The notes: generated by a model not told the origin, from the letters alone. A stretch of 64,000 nucleotides of DNA from Ureibacillus sp. FSL W7-1570 (GCF_038593265.1 NZ_CP151979.1:496001-560000), one strand, 5' to 3'. Shown: positions 1 to 8,441, numbered from the stretch's first letter. Translations and numbers: made by a program.

Positions 1-69
1 AAAAATAGAAGAAAATCATGATTGACTATTATGGTTAAAAGACTTAGACTTGTTAAGTCGTTCTTCCAA

Positions 70-102
70 TGTGGCAGTGGAAAATCCACTGTGTTTTCTT
101 TT
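70..102 (+). terminator. Rho-independent terminator of an upstream gene
   Basis: A 7-bp perfect stem (CAGTGGA at 75-81 pairing with TCCACTG at 85-91) with a 3-nt loop is followed by a T-rich run. It probably ends a transcript whose gene lies before the window. Apart from this hairpin and the duplication at 182-215, I see no gene in bases 1-338. Confidence 0.6.
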
Positions 103-181
103 TGGGAACCTTTTTGTAAAAAATACGTAAATATTTATGGATAAAAGCGGAAGGAAGGTAATATATAATTTTCATAACACA

Positions 182-215
182 TATTCTTTAATTTTAGGTA
201 TTCTTTAATTTTAGG
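182..215. repeat. 17-bp tandem duplication
   Basis: The 17-mer TATTCTTTAATTTTAGG occurs twice head to tail with no mismatch, and the first four bases start a third copy. It lies in AT-rich DNA about 120 bp upstream of the LTA synthase gene. It may be a replication-slippage product; no function is evident. Confidence 0.8.
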
Positions 216-338
216 TATTGCTTTTCATTGATTAATAGTAAAAAAAGGATTAAGATATTATTTGTTTAAATTGGAATATATGAAGATTATGTAAATTTTG
301 TTCTGGGGTTCTTTAAACCATCAAAAGGGGGATATAAC

Positions 339-2234
339 ATGAAGTCATGGAAATGGCCGAAACATTCAATTTTAATCATTGCCATTTTAGCGACTTGGAT
401 TAAAACTGCAATCGTTTATCGAACCAGCTTTGAATTTGATTTGGAAAATGGAATGCAAAAATTCATTTTATTTATAAATCCACTCAGCTTTTTATTATTT
501 GCTTACGGATTATCTTTATTTTTCAAAACGGAAAAAGCCCGGAATCGATGGATTATCGGCACGAGCATCCTGTTAAGCATTGTGTTATTCGGAAACGTTG
601 CCTTTTATCGATTCTTCAACGATTTCATCACGTTGCCGGTGCTATTCCAAACAAGCAACTTTGGGGAATTGGGAACATCCGTTGCTGAAATTCTTAACTT
701 GAAGGATTTATTATATTTCATCGACGTATTAATTATCCTGATCGCCGTGAAATATATACCGAAACTCGGAAGTTCCTATAGTGTGCGTAAAAATGTTCGT
801 CGAGCTTATTTCGTTTTGGCTTTGGCAGTGCTGTTTTTAAATTTGGGACTTGCCGAAACAGAGCGTCCGCAACTATTGACTCGAAGCTTCGACCGCGAAT
901 TGCTTGTGAAAAACATCGGAACTTATAATTACCATTTGTATGATATTTATATTCAATCCAAATCTTCCGCTCAACGCGCTCTTGCCGATGGAAGCGAATT
1001 GGTGGAAGTGGACAACTATGTTCAAGCCAACCAGGCTGCTGTGAACGAAGATATGTTTGGCAAATACAAAGGTCGAAATTTGATTGTGATCCAGCTTGAA
1101 TCATTGCAAAACTTTGTGTTGCAAAATGACATGAATGGTTATGAAGTGACACCGTTCTTGAATTCTTTGATTCACGATAAAGATACGTATTATTTCAGCA
1201 ATTTCTATCATCAAACAGGGCTGGGAAAAACGAGTGATGCCGAGTTCATTTTGGAAAACTCATTGTTCGGGTTGGACCGCGGTGCCGTATTCTTTACACA
1301 CAGCGGAAACACATTCAACTCCATGTCTGAAAAACTCGGGAAAAATGGTTATTACACTAGCGTCATGCACGCCAACAACAAATCCTTCTGGAACCGTGAC
1401 ATGATGTACCAATCATTGAAAATGCAAAAATTCTATGATATTACTTACTATGATGTCAACGATGAAAACTCAGTGAACTGGGGATTAAAAGATATTCCGT
1501 TCTTTGAACAATCTGTGGAATTATTGGCTGAACAACCACAGCCATTCTATACACGGATGATTACTTTAACAAACCACTTCCCATTCACATTGGATGAAGA
1601 AGATAAAATCATTCCTGAATATAATTCAAATTCAGGTACATTGAACCGTTATTTCCAAACAGTTCGTTACATGGATGAAGCATTGAAATCTTTCTTTGAA
1701 GAATTGAAAGAAAAAGGTCTGTACGACAATTCCATCATTGTCATGTATGGCGACCACTATGGTATTTCAGAAAACCATAATAAAGCGATGGCCATGTATT
1801 TGGGCAAAGATGAAATTACGCCATATGATACGGCTTTATTGCAATCTGTTCCGTTGTTTATCCATATTCCTGGATCAGGGGATGGAAAAGTCATCGATAA
1901 AGTCGGAGGCCAAATGGACTTAAGACCAACCATTTTACACTTGTTGGGCATCGATACTTCAAACGACATGCAATTGGGCGCCGATTTGTTCTCTGACGAA
2001 CATGAAGACTTTGTCATCTTCCGTGACGGCCGATTTGTAACAGATAAATACGTATATGCGGATGAAACATGTTTCGATCGTGCAACAGGGGAAGAAACGG
2101 ATATTCAAGGTTGTAAGCCATATATTGAGCGGGCACAGAAAGAACTTGAGTATTCTGACAAGATTATCAATGGCGACTTGTTAAGATTCTATGATGAAGA
2201 AACAGGAAATTTATTATCAGATGCTGTGAAATAA
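339..2234 (+). CDS. yqgS: LTA synthase family protein (membrane sulfatase-fold glycerolphosphate transferase)
   Basis: 631 aa. Proteins of this family polymerise glycerolphosphate from phosphatidylglycerol into lipoteichoic acid on the outer face of the membrane. The first ~175 residues are strongly hydrophobic with about five membrane segments; the rest is an extracellular sulfatase-type domain. The motif HQTGLGKTSDAEF carries the expected nucleophilic Thr at residue 298, and MYGDHYG plus ESL/ENS segments supply the usual metal ligands. An A-L-A|D stretch near residue 210 resembles the signal-peptidase cut seen in LtaS proteins. ATG is preceded by an AAAGGGGG ribosome site. It sits near yqgW and yqgX as does B. 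subtilis yqgS, so I use that name; it could equally be the main LtaS, which synteny alone cannot decide. Confidence 0.88.
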   Translation: MKSWKWPKHSILIIAILATWIKTAIVYRTSFEFDLENGMQKFILFINPLSFLLFAYGLSLFFKTEKARNRWIIGTSILLSIVLFGNVAFYRFFNDFITLPVLFQTSNFGELGTSVAEILNLKDLLYFIDVLIILIAVKYIPKLGSSYSVRKNVRRAYFVLALAVLFLNLGLAETERPQLLTRSFDRELLVKNIGTYNYHLYDIYIQSKSSAQRALADGSELVEVDNYVQANQAAVNEDMFGKYKGRNLIVIQLESLQNFVLQNDMNGYEVTPFLNSLIHDKDTYYFSNFYHQTGLGKTSDAEFILENSLFGLDRGAVFFTHSGNTFNSMSEKLGKNGYYTSVMHANNKSFWNRDMMYQSLKMQKFYDITYYDVNDENSVNWGLKDIPFFEQSVELLAEQPQPFYTRMITLTNHFPFTLDEEDKIIPEYNSNSGTLNRYFQTVRYMDEALKSFFEELKEKGLYDNSIIVMYGDHYGISENHNKAMAMYLGKDEITPYDTALLQSVPLFIHIPGSGDGKVIDKVGGQMDLRPTILHLLGIDTSNDMQLGADLFSDEHEDFVIFRDGRFVTDKYVYADETCFDRATGEETDIQGCKPYIERAQKELEYSDKIINGDLLRFYDEETGNLLSDAVK

Positions 2235-2235
2235 T

Positions 2236-2280
2236 AAAAAGGGATAGCTTGGTACATTCCAGGTTATCCCTTTTTTATTT
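2236..2280 (+). terminator. Terminator after the LTA synthase gene
   Basis: AAGGGATA pairs with TATCCCTT, with the stem extended by GG/CC next to the loop, followed by TTTTTTATTT. It begins directly after the stop codon. Confidence 0.85.
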
Positions 2281-2287
2281 TGGCAAA

Positions 2288-2324
2288 TAAAAAACGAGAT
2301 ACTTTATGTACCTCGTTTTTTATA
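2288..2324 (-). terminator. Terminator of the yqgW-like gene
   Basis: AAAAAACGAG pairs with CTCGTTTTTT around a short loop. The T-run exists in both directions, so it can stop both convergent transcripts, but it lies just downstream of the minus-strand small gene. Confidence 0.7.
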
Positions 2325-2330
2325 CTTTCA

Positions 2331-2507
2331 TTATATTGCTGGTGGATAGCCTTGGTGAACGATAGTCATGATTACAAACCAACCAAAAACTATACCAGAA
2401 GCAAGTCCAAAAATGATAGCGAGTACATTTTTCGCTTTGATTGCGCGGAATGCAGCAACTAATGAAAGAATTGCAATTAAACCAAATAAAACCATTAATA
2501 AGTTCAT
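2331..2507 (-). CDS. yqgW: Small membrane protein, DUF2759 (YqgW-like)
   Basis: 58 aa, starting MNLLMVLFGLIAIL and ending HQGYPPAI. Two hydrophobic helices (about residues 3-20 and 28-50) are separated by a short basic RAIKAKN turn. The minus-strand ATG at 2505-2507 is preceded by AAAGGAG at good spacing. It matches the conserved Bacillales DUF2759 family and lies beside yqgX as in B. subtilis. Its function is unknown; the sequence supports only an integral membrane protein. Confidence 0.8.
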   Translation of the reverse strand: MNLLMVLFGLIAILSLVAAFRAIKAKNVLAIIFGLASGIVFGWFVIMTIVHQGYPPAI

Positions 2508-2712
2508 TAAAATATTACACTCCTTTCGACATCCACAGAGTATGTCGGTAAAAGAATATTCCTACTCTATTTTATAGCAACGGTCATAAAATGTCGAGGT
2601 TAAAAAGTGACGTTTATTTGAACAACATAAATTATTTCATCAATGGAATTCAAATGGTTTCGGAATGTTCATTTTTTCCAAACCATTGTATAATACGCTA
2701 GAGGTGATGAAA

Positions 2713-3351
2713 TTGTTGGATGTGAAAATATTGACTGTCGGACCTGTGCAGGCGAATTGCTACATCGTGAGCAATGAAGCGAAAGATTGCATCATTTTTG
2801 ATCCCGGTGAAGAGGGGGATAGAATCATTTCGGCCATACAAGCCCAACAGTTGCGACCAAAGGCGGTCTTTTTGACTCACGCCCATTTTGACCATATTGG
2901 CGCTGTGGATGAAGTAAGGGAAGCTTTCAATATCCCTGTATACATCCATAAAGAAGAAGAGGATTGGTTGATGGATCCAAATAAAAACGGGTCCGGAAAA
3001 TATGCGGCATTGCCAACCTATCGTTTGCAACCGGCTGATGTAATCATCGACAAAGAACAATCGTTTGAAGTGGCCGGCATGAGGTTTTCAGCCGTATTTA
3101 CCCCTGGCCATTCACCAGGAAGCATTTCCTATATTTTTAAGGAAGATGGATTTGCCATTGTGGGCGACACACTGTTTCAAGGAAGCATCGGCCGGACGGA
3201 TCTCCTCGGCGGTTCCATGGAAGTGTTGCTTTCATCCATTCATGAGAAATTGCTTGTGCTGCCTGATGACTTTATTATTTATCCAGGCCATGGCCCTTAT
3301 ACAACACCTGCCCATGAGATGGATTCAAATCCGTTTCTGCATGGATTTTAA
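2713..3351 (+). CDS. yqgX: Metallo-beta-lactamase-fold hydrolase (glyoxalase II-like, YqgX)
   Basis: About 212 aa. The zinc signature T-H-A-H-F-D-H is at residues 55-61. Later ligands are seen in TPGHSPGS, IVGDTLF and YPGHGP. This is the single-domain hydrolase group related to hydroxyacylglutathione hydrolase and to B. subtilis YqgX; its actual substrate (a thioester in bacillithiol-type metabolism, for example) is inference. Start choice: GAGGTG at 2701-2706 best serves a TTG at 2713. An ATG at 2707 is too close to it, and an earlier ATG at 2665 lacks a ribosome site and adds non-conserved residues. Confidence 0.85.
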   Translation: MLDVKILTVGPVQANCYIVSNEAKDCIIFDPGEEGDRIISAIQAQQLRPKAVFLTHAHFDHIGAVDEVREAFNIPVYIHKEEEDWLMDPNKNGSGKYAALPTYRLQPADVIIDKEQSFEVAGMRFSAVFTPGHSPGSISYIFKEDGFAIVGDTLFQGSIGRTDLLGGSMEVLLSSIHEKLLVLPDDFIIYPGHGPYTTPAHEMDSNPFLHGF

Positions 3352-3364
3352 TTTGGGCAAAATA

Positions 3365-3397
3365 AAAAAGCATCGGATATCTCCGATGCTTTTTTGC
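3365..3397. terminator. Bidirectional terminator between yqgX and yqgY
   Basis: AAAAAAGCATCGGA and TCCGATGCTTTTTT form a near-perfect 14-bp stem with a 4-nt loop and T-runs in both directions, between convergent genes. Confidence 0.9.
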
Positions 3398-3406
3398 TGT
3401 CCATTA

Positions 3407-3649
3407 TTAATGTCCCGCACCAGGTACGTGTATAAATGTCGTGTAATAAGTGAAACCAGCAAAGAATATTGTCAAATATGCTCCGAAAATGTACATGTAC
3501 ATGCGTTCTGAAAGGTTTAAGAAGCCTAATAATAAGAATAATACCGAATTACCAACAAATAATAGCGAAACCTCGACCATATCGCCAAGGTAGAACATTA
3601 CGGCGAAAATACCTGTCCAGAATGCTAAAACTTTATACATATTAGCCAT
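3407..3649 (-). CDS. yqgY: Conserved small membrane protein, DUF2626 (YqgY)
   Basis: 80 aa with three hydrophobic segments, ending FIHVPGAGH. It matches the DUF2626 family (YqgY), a conserved Bacillaceae membrane protein with no assigned function. I start at the ATG giving MANMYKVLAFW because AAAGGAGG stands 7-8 bases before it; an upstream ATG ten codons earlier would place the ribosome site inside the protein. It converges on yqgX, as in B. subtilis. Confidence 0.85.
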   Translation of the reverse strand: MANMYKVLAFWTGIFAVMFYLGDMVEVSLLFVGNSVLFLLLGFLNLSERMYMYIFGAYLTIFFAGFTYYTTFIHVPGAGH

Positions 3650-3692
3650 GTCGATTCCCTCCTTTTTGTAGCGACACAATATTTCAATGTTT

Positions 3693-3722
3693 ATTATAAA
3701 TGATAATTGACAATATTGTAAA
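3693..3722 (-). promoter_or_regulatory. Candidate sigma-A promoter for yqgY
   Basis: Read on the minus strand, TTTACA is followed after 18 bases by a perfect TATAAT, about 45 bases before the yqgY start. No other regulatory site is evident between 3650 and 3763. Confidence 0.5.
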
Positions 3723-3763
3723 CTGAATACTTCAATAGATTTGTGACAATCAAGTGTAAAATT

Positions 3764-4465
3764 TTACAACGCTATATTTGGCACATTGATTTCATACTTG
3801 CAAAACTCGCAATCATGAATCATGCTTTCAAATTGAACAAAACTGTTTTCTTCAAATAACGCATCGATTTGCCCTTTAATATAGGATTTATGAAGATCGC
3901 ATATAATATCGCTATGTTCTGTGAGCTGGCTTCTGAAAGGGCAATTGTAGATTGTCAAAATGACTTTTTTTCCTTTTTCAGTATCCACGATTTTCGGAAT
4001 GTACCCGACAAGTAAAGCCGCTTCGGACAACATTTCCACTCTGTCTTCAAAATTGATTGGCGAATTCATTTTTACAAGACGGGACCGCATTTCGCTGTAT
4101 CCATCTTCATAACTGATTTTCTTCGCTTTTTCCAACCCTTCTTGGCCAAATTCATAAACAAGTTCAATCGCCCATTTGATCAAATGTTTGTCTTCCCGTT
4201 TTGGAAAACTCAAGTCGACTCCTTGTTCAGACACTTTGTAAATACGGCCGGGTCTTCCGCCTTTCCCTGATTTTAGAAAATCAGCGGTGATCAGGTTGAT
4301 TTCCGCGAGTTTTGTTAAATGCAATCTTGCCACGTTCGGGTGGATGTTGAATTTATCTGCAATATCTTGAACGGTAAAAAATCTTTTTTGTTGCAACATG
4401 TATTCATATATTTGGAAACGAGTTTCATCTGCCAAAGTACTCGCAATTTTTAATGGATGCAACAT
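3764..4465 (-). CDS. Winged-helix (ArsR-like) transcriptional regulator with C-terminal cysteine cluster
   Basis: 233 aa. Residues ~5-80 form an ArsR/MarR-like winged helix: LADETRFQIYEYML, then the recognition-helix region VQDIADKFNIHPNVARLHL, then a basic wing GKGGRPGRIYKVS. The C-terminal half holds cysteines at 175, 189, 219 and 222 (NCPF, IICD, DCEFCKY). That layout resembles SufR-type regulators that bind an iron-sulfur cluster through C-terminal cysteines, although the spacing is not identical. It is transcribed divergently from comGA, so it could control the comG operon, itself or distant genes; none of this is shown by sequence. It is not an orthologue of mgsR or yqhB, which lie near here in B. 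subtilis. Confidence 0.75.
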   Translation of the reverse strand: MLHPLKIASTLADETRFQIYEYMLQQKRFFTVQDIADKFNIHPNVARLHLTKLAEINLITADFLKSGKGGRPGRIYKVSEQGVDLSFPKREDKHLIKWAIELVYEFGQEGLEKAKKISYEDGYSEMRSRLVKMNSPINFEDRVEMLSEAALLVGYIPKIVDTEKGKKVILTIYNCPFRSQLTEHSDIICDLHKSYIKGQIDALFEENSFVQFESMIHDCEFCKYEINVPNIAL

Positions 4466-4637
4466 TCTGTTATCCCACCTTTAGTAATATTATGCTACTA
4501 CAATTGTATCTTTATTTTTAATGAAATGATAGTGAAAATGCATGTCCAATGAGGAAGAGTAGGAAAATATTCAAAATTTGTAATAAAATTTGTCAAAAAC
4601 TTTTCGAAAACAAAGATTTCAGCAGGAAATTGGTCTG

Positions 4638-4690
4638 AAATAAAAATTTTCTGAAAAAGACTTTTCGGAATGGAGTCTTCATTTTATACT
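4638..4690 (+). promoter_or_regulatory. Candidate comG operon promoter region with A/T boxes
   Basis: TATACT at 4685-4690 could be a -10 element; the matching -35 position (TTTTCG) is poor, as expected for an activator-dependent promoter. Just upstream are two AAAA-N5-TTTT-like boxes, each with one mismatch (4638-4650 and 4654-4666), like ComK half-sites. Their 3-bp separation does not match the known ComK spacings of 8, 18 or 31 bp, so ComK control is only a possibility. Confidence 0.3.
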
Positions 4691-4730
4691 ATATTAAAAA
4701 CAGCGGTCACAATTTAGGTGTGGGAAGCAG

Positions 4731-5753
4731 GTGATCTGTTTGGATGTAGAGTCTGTCGTTGAGACAAAATCCAACCAGCTTTTGTTGAAGGCTTTGCATT
4801 TTGGAGCCAGCGACATTTATATTGAACCGGCTCCAAACCAATACATCATTCATTTTCGGAAATATGGAAAGCTGTTCCCTGCAGGCCATTACCCCATCCA
4901 TTTAGGTGAACGAATCATCTCCTATTTCAAATTCAAATCTTCTTTGGATATCAGTGAAAAAAGAAAACCCCAAAGCGGTTCCTTTGAAGAATCGTTGAGT
5001 GACCATTTGTATGCCTTTCGGGTATCCACTTTGCCTTCCGTTTATAAAAGAGAAAGCCTCGTGATTCGATTATTTCTTCAAAATGCCTCATATCCCATTT
5101 CTTCTTTATGTTATTTTCGCCATTCAGCAGAAAACTTATTACGATTGGTTTCAAATCATCAAGGGCTGATTTTGTTTTGCGGGGCGACCGGAACCGGCAA
5201 AACGACCACTCTGTATTCTTTGGCCAAATATTGCAGCGAAACATTGGGCAGGCATGTGATTTCGCTGGAAGATCCGGTGGAAAACAGCCAGTCCCATATG
5301 CTTCAAATTCAGGTGAATGAACGGGCGGGAATTACCTATGCCAGCGGATTGAAAGCGATTCTGCGGCATTCCCCCGATGTGATCCTGATAGGTGAAATCA
5401 GGGATGAAGAGACCGCTCAAATTGCCGTCCGCGCCTCATTGTCGGGTCATTTGGTGTTGTCCACCATCCATGCAAAAGATACGGTGAATTGCATCTACCG
5501 GCTACGGGATTTGAATGTTTCTTTGGAAGAAATTCGGCAAGCCGTGATAGCGATTATTGCGCAATGTTTAATACCAACTCAAGATAGCGATGGCCGAAAA
5601 GCCATATATGAAATTTTGGCCGGTGATTTTTTAAATGAAGCGATTAAAGCCGCCATGGAGGGAAAGGAGTACCGATTGCCTGTTGAACAAACGCTGGAGT
5701 ATCAAATTACGTGGATTGATTCAGGAGAACACCATGCTACATCAAATAGGTAA
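4731..5753 (+). CDS. comGA: Competence pseudopilus assembly ATPase ComGA
   Basis: 340 aa. Traffic ATPase of the GspE/PilB family that drives assembly of the competence pseudopilus at the inner face of the membrane. Walker A GATGTGKTTT starts at residue 151; the Walker B/Asp-box region reads VISLEDPVEN and HSPDVILIGEIRDEETA, followed by the His box LSTIHAKD. Length is close to B. subtilis ComGA (about 356 aa). The start is uncertain: GTG at 4731, or TTG at 4740 served by AGGTGAT. It opens a seven-gene operon with overlapping reading frames. Confidence 0.93.
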   Translation: MICLDVESVVETKSNQLLLKALHFGASDIYIEPAPNQYIIHFRKYGKLFPAGHYPIHLGERIISYFKFKSSLDISEKRKPQSGSFEESLSDHLYAFRVSTLPSVYKRESLVIRLFLQNASYPISSLCYFRHSAENLLRLVSNHQGLILFCGATGTGKTTTLYSLAKYCSETLGRHVISLEDPVENSQSHMLQIQVNERAGITYASGLKAILRHSPDVILIGEIRDEETAQIAVRASLSGHLVLSTIHAKDTVNCIYRLRDLNVSLEEIRQAVIAIIAQCLIPTQDSDGRKAIYEILAGDFLNEAIKAAMEGKEYRLPVEQTLEYQITWIDSGEHHATSNR

Positions 5754-6801
5754 AAGTGTCGATTTCCCTTTTTTCAAAAACAGGAAGGACAAAGTGCGCA
5801 ACGTTCCATCCCTTTTAAAACGGATTGGGACATTAATGAAAGAAGGGTACACCTTTTCGGATGCTTTGTTCATGCTGCTTCCGTATCACGTGGATGATCC
5901 GGAAAAATGGAATGGCATGATGCAGCAACAATTCAACAGTGGTTCACGGGTTTCGGATATATTGAAATATTTTCCCATCCCCAAACATTTTCTGCTATTA
6001 ACAAATATTGCGGAAGAGAAAGGGGAGTTGGCGGAATCGTTGCACCACATCAGCGGACAAATGGAATTTCAGCGGGAGATGGCAAGAAAAGTGGCCAAGC
6101 TGTTGGCATATCCGGTTTTTTTGATAACGATATTGGCAATCGTTTTTGTTATATTTCGGAACTATTTTTTGCCGAATATGCAACAAATTGCAACGTCCAC
6201 CAATTCAGCGGGGATTGCCAGCCTAAAATTGGCCATGGTATTGCTTCATTTTCCGGATTTTCTGATTGCGGCCACAGTTGTCGGCGTGGTGTCAACAATT
6301 GGCATGATTCACTATATACGTAAACGTGATATTGCAGAGCAGTTGAACATGCTGCTTAAAATCCCTGTTGTCAATTATGTTTATAAATTGCATTTGACAA
6401 GACAATTTTCCCATTTGCTTGGAAGTTTATTGTTATCCGGTATTTCTCTTCAACATGCATTGTCGATCCTGGAAGAACAAGAAATGAGCCGGCATGTGTC
6501 TTATGTCGCCGCATTATTGAAACATAGGGTTATTTTCGGCGATTCATTGGGGGAAGCGGTGAAAATCCTCGGATTGTTTACACCCAAGTTTGATGAATTT
6601 ATAAAGCATGGTGAAAGAAGCGGCCACCTGGGACGTGAAATGCTCATTTTCAGCGAATTGCTTGATGGGAAAATCCAATCGATGCTCAAAACTTGCATGG
6701 CAACCATTCAGCCGCTTTTCTTCATACTGATTGCCCTTTGCATTGTTGCGGCTTATATCAGCATGCTGCTTCCGGTATACGACCTGGTGGAAATCATGTG
6801 A
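5734..6801 (+). CDS. comGB: Competence pseudopilus membrane platform protein ComGB
   Basis: 355 aa. GspF/PilC-type polytopic protein that anchors ComGA and the pilins. It has two F-domain repeats (about residues 20-140 and 230-340), each followed by hydrophobic helices; typical motifs are ILKYFPIPKHF, LAYPVFLITIL and, at the end, LPVYDLVE. The start ATG at 5734 lies inside comGA (20-nt overlap) and has CAGGAGAA before it; a longer in-frame extension upstream sits wholly within comGA and is not conserved-looking. Confidence 0.92.
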   Translation: MLHQIGKSVDFPFFKNRKDKVRNVPSLLKRIGTLMKEGYTFSDALFMLLPYHVDDPEKWNGMMQQQFNSGSRVSDILKYFPIPKHFLLLTNIAEEKGELAESLHHISGQMEFQREMARKVAKLLAYPVFLITILAIVFVIFRNYFLPNMQQIATSTNSAGIASLKLAMVLLHFPDFLIAATVVGVVSTIGMIHYIRKRDIAEQLNMLLKIPVVNYVYKLHLTRQFSHLLGSLLLSGISLQHALSILEEQEMSRHVSYVAALLKHRVIFGDSLGEAVKILGLFTPKFDEFIKHGERSGHLGREMLIFSELLDGKIQSMLKTCMATIQPLFFILIALCIVAAYISMLLPVYDLVEIM

Positions 6802-6814
6802 AAGGGGTGCTGGA

Positions 6815-7120
6815 ATGAAAAATCAGAAAGGTTTCACATTGATCGAGATGCTGATCGTGCTGTTTATCATTTCCATCCTGATTTTGATCACTGTTCCAAA
6901 CATCATGAAACACATGAATACGATTGATGACAAAGGTTGCAAGGCGTACGTGCAGATGGTGCAGGGCCAGGTGGAATCTTACCGAATGGAACACAAAACC
7001 ATTCCCACATTGGACGATTTGGTAGAAAAAGAATATTTGAAAGAAGGGATGGAGAAATGTCCAAATGGAATGGATATTGAAATTCAATCGGACGGAACGG
7101 TTAATGTGGCCAAAAATTGA
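6815..7120 (+). CDS. comGC: Major competence pseudopilin ComGC
   Basis: 101 aa. Begins MKNQKGFTLIEMLIVL, the type IV prepilin leader with a cut after Gly6 before FTLIEM by the ComC peptidase, then a single hydrophobic helix. Two cysteines (KGCKAY and EKCPNG) fit the disulfide known for ComGC. A GGGGTGCTGG stretch precedes ATG. It follows comGB by 13 bases. Confidence 0.95.
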   Translation: MKNQKGFTLIEMLIVLFIISILILITVPNIMKHMNTIDDKGCKAYVQMVQGQVESYRMEHKTIPTLDDLVEKEYLKEGMEKCPNGMDIEIQSDGTVNVAKN

Positions 7121-7129
7121 CGGGGAAGA

Positions 7130-7564
7130 ATGGGAATGAAAGATGAGAAAGGCTTTACTTTGCTGGAAATGCTGTTAGTGTTGATGATTGTGTCATTGAT
7201 TGGCATGATCGGTGTGACAATCCCGGTCAAAATGACGGAAAAAATGATTGTGGAACAGTTCTTCCACCAATTGAAACTGGACATCCAAATGGCTCAAATG
7301 TGGGCGCTCGAAAATGAGAAGGGCTGTTATGTTTCTTTTTCATCCTCGAACAGTTACCGGATATATCATCAAATGAATGACGTCCTCATCGAGAGAAAAA
7401 TTCCGGATATGATTTCGATTAATGATTTCAGCAATTTGTCCACTCTATCCATCAATACAAAGGGCGGGGTAAAAAACTTCGGGACGATCACTTTTCAGAC
7501 CCCGTACGGAGAAAAAAGCATCATCATCAACATCGATAAAGGAAGAATCCGTTATGTGGAATGA
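7130..7564 (+). CDS. comGD: Minor competence pseudopilin ComGD
   Basis: 144 aa. Prepilin leader KGFTLLEMLLVLMIVS near the start, followed by a helix and a beta-rich C-terminus, as in ComGD/GspH proteins. Two possible ATGs (7130 and 7136) lie near the GGGGAAG ribosome site; the second gives MKDEKGFTLLEM and better spacing. The gene overlaps comGE by 11 nt. Confidence 0.88.
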   Translation: MGMKDEKGFTLLEMLLVLMIVSLIGMIGVTIPVKMTEKMIVEQFFHQLKLDIQMAQMWALENEKGCYVSFSSSNSYRIYHQMNDVLIERKIPDMISINDFSNLSTLSINTKGGVKNFGTITFQTPYGEKSIIINIDKGRIRYVE

Positions 7565-7889
7565 AAAAGGGGCCTCCCTGATTGAATCGCTGTTTGTCAT
7601 CAGCATCCTCTTTGTTTTGATGGGTTTTCTTCCTTTTGTATATCAGCTCCAACATTCCCTTTACAATAAGACCCTGGAATTGCACGCTTCCGAAGTGGCT
7701 TATGAGGGAGTGCGTATTGCAAAGACAACCGGGATTAGTGAAGGGACAAAATGGATTGATCATGCGGAATTTCGTTGGACTTTCCAAAAAGATACGATTT
7801 GTGTTCATTTCACCAATCTGGATAAGGAACGATTGAAATGCATCGATGCCAATGGAGAGTACGAAACAATAGAAACGGCTTTACACTGA
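7554..7889 (+). CDS. comGE: Minor competence pseudopilin ComGE
   Basis: 111 aa starting MWNEKGASLIESLFVISILFVL, a type IV pilin leader in which the usual F after Gly is Ala (G|ASLIES), as is common for ComGE-like minor pilins. One hydrophobic helix and a short soluble domain follow. Size is close to B. subtilis ComGE (115 aa). Assigned by position between comGD and comGF as much as by sequence. Confidence 0.82.
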   Translation: MWNEKGASLIESLFVISILFVLMGFLPFVYQLQHSLYNKTLELHASEVAYEGVRIAKTTGISEGTKWIDHAEFRWTFQKDTICVHFTNLDKERLKCIDANGEYETIETALH

Positions 7890-8287
7890 TTGAGGCGCTT
7901 TTTCATCTGCTGACTTTCACCCTGCTCGCCCAGCTCATATTGGCCATATATTTATTGATACAACAATGGAACGATACCTTTCTTGCGGACGAACAGATAA
8001 AATGGGAAATTTTTATACAGGATTTTCAACAATATTTGATTGATATCGAGGATGTTTATTGGATGGCAAATTCTTTATACATAGTCGAATCACCATCGAA
8101 AACCCTCAAAATTAACAAGATTTCAGATGTCATCCGGCTGCAAGTAAACGGGCAGGGATATGTGCCGTTGCTCATTGGAATTCAAAATGCCGAGTTTGTC
8201 ATCTCGGACAACCTGTTGACAGTGAAAGTCAGGTTTTTGAATGGAATAGAGAAGGAGAGAACGTTATTTGTCCAATATAAAAAATGA
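7838..8287 (+). CDS. comGF: Minor competence pseudopilin ComGF
   Basis: 149 aa. After a basic N-terminus comes NGFTLIEALFHLLTFTLL, a prepilin leader, then a C-terminal domain with WEIFIQDFQQYL and YWMANSLY-like motifs characteristic of ComGF. It overlaps the end of comGE by 52 nt in another frame. ATG 7838 has AAGGAAC upstream; no later in-frame start stands before the leader. Confidence 0.88.
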   Translation: MHRCQWRVRNNRNGFTLIEALFHLLTFTLLAQLILAIYLLIQQWNDTFLADEQIKWEIFIQDFQQYLIDIEDVYWMANSLYIVESPSKTLKINKISDVIRLQVNGQGYVPLLIGIQNAEFVISDNLLTVKVRFLNGIEKERTLFVQYKK

Positions 8288-8441
8288 AAAAGGAGTTATG
8301 TATCCCATCGCCATCCTGCTGCTATTTTTTGTAATGTCTTTTGTAATGTTTTACAGCACATCCTATTTAACGCAATTTTCAATCATTAATTCATTGGAAA
8401 ACGTCAATGTTCGTGCTACGATTAACTTATTGAATCGATAA
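8268..8441 (+). CDS. comGG: Short ComGG-like minor pseudopilin
   Basis: 57 aa from a TTG start with GAAGGAGAGA at good spacing, overlapping the end of comGF by 20 nt. The start NIKNEKGVMYPIAILLLFF is a pilin-like leader and helix in the comGG position. B. subtilis ComGG is about 124 aa; here a TAA ends the frame right after the N-terminal helix region, and only 30 bases remain before aroK, so the usual C-terminal domain is missing. It may be a naturally minimal version or a decayed gene. Confidence 0.7.
   Translation: MSNIKNEKGVMYPIAILLLFFVMSFVMFYSTSYLTQFSIINSLENVNVRATINLLNR

Noticed and set aside
2280-2577. Plus-strand 60- and 69-codon frames after the LTA synthase gene
   Set aside because: They are antisense to the minus-strand DUF2759 gene, which has a ribosome site and a recognised family.
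3755-3768. Perfect palindrome TGTAAAATTTTACA
   Set aside because: It overlaps the end of the regulator gene rather than a promoter, and AT-rich palindromes are expected by chance; no matching second copy was found.
4638-4666. A firm ComK operator before comGA
   Set aside because: Two AAAA-N5-TTTT-like boxes exist but each has a mismatch and the spacing is 3 bp instead of 8, 18 or 31; kept only as a low-confidence promoter region.
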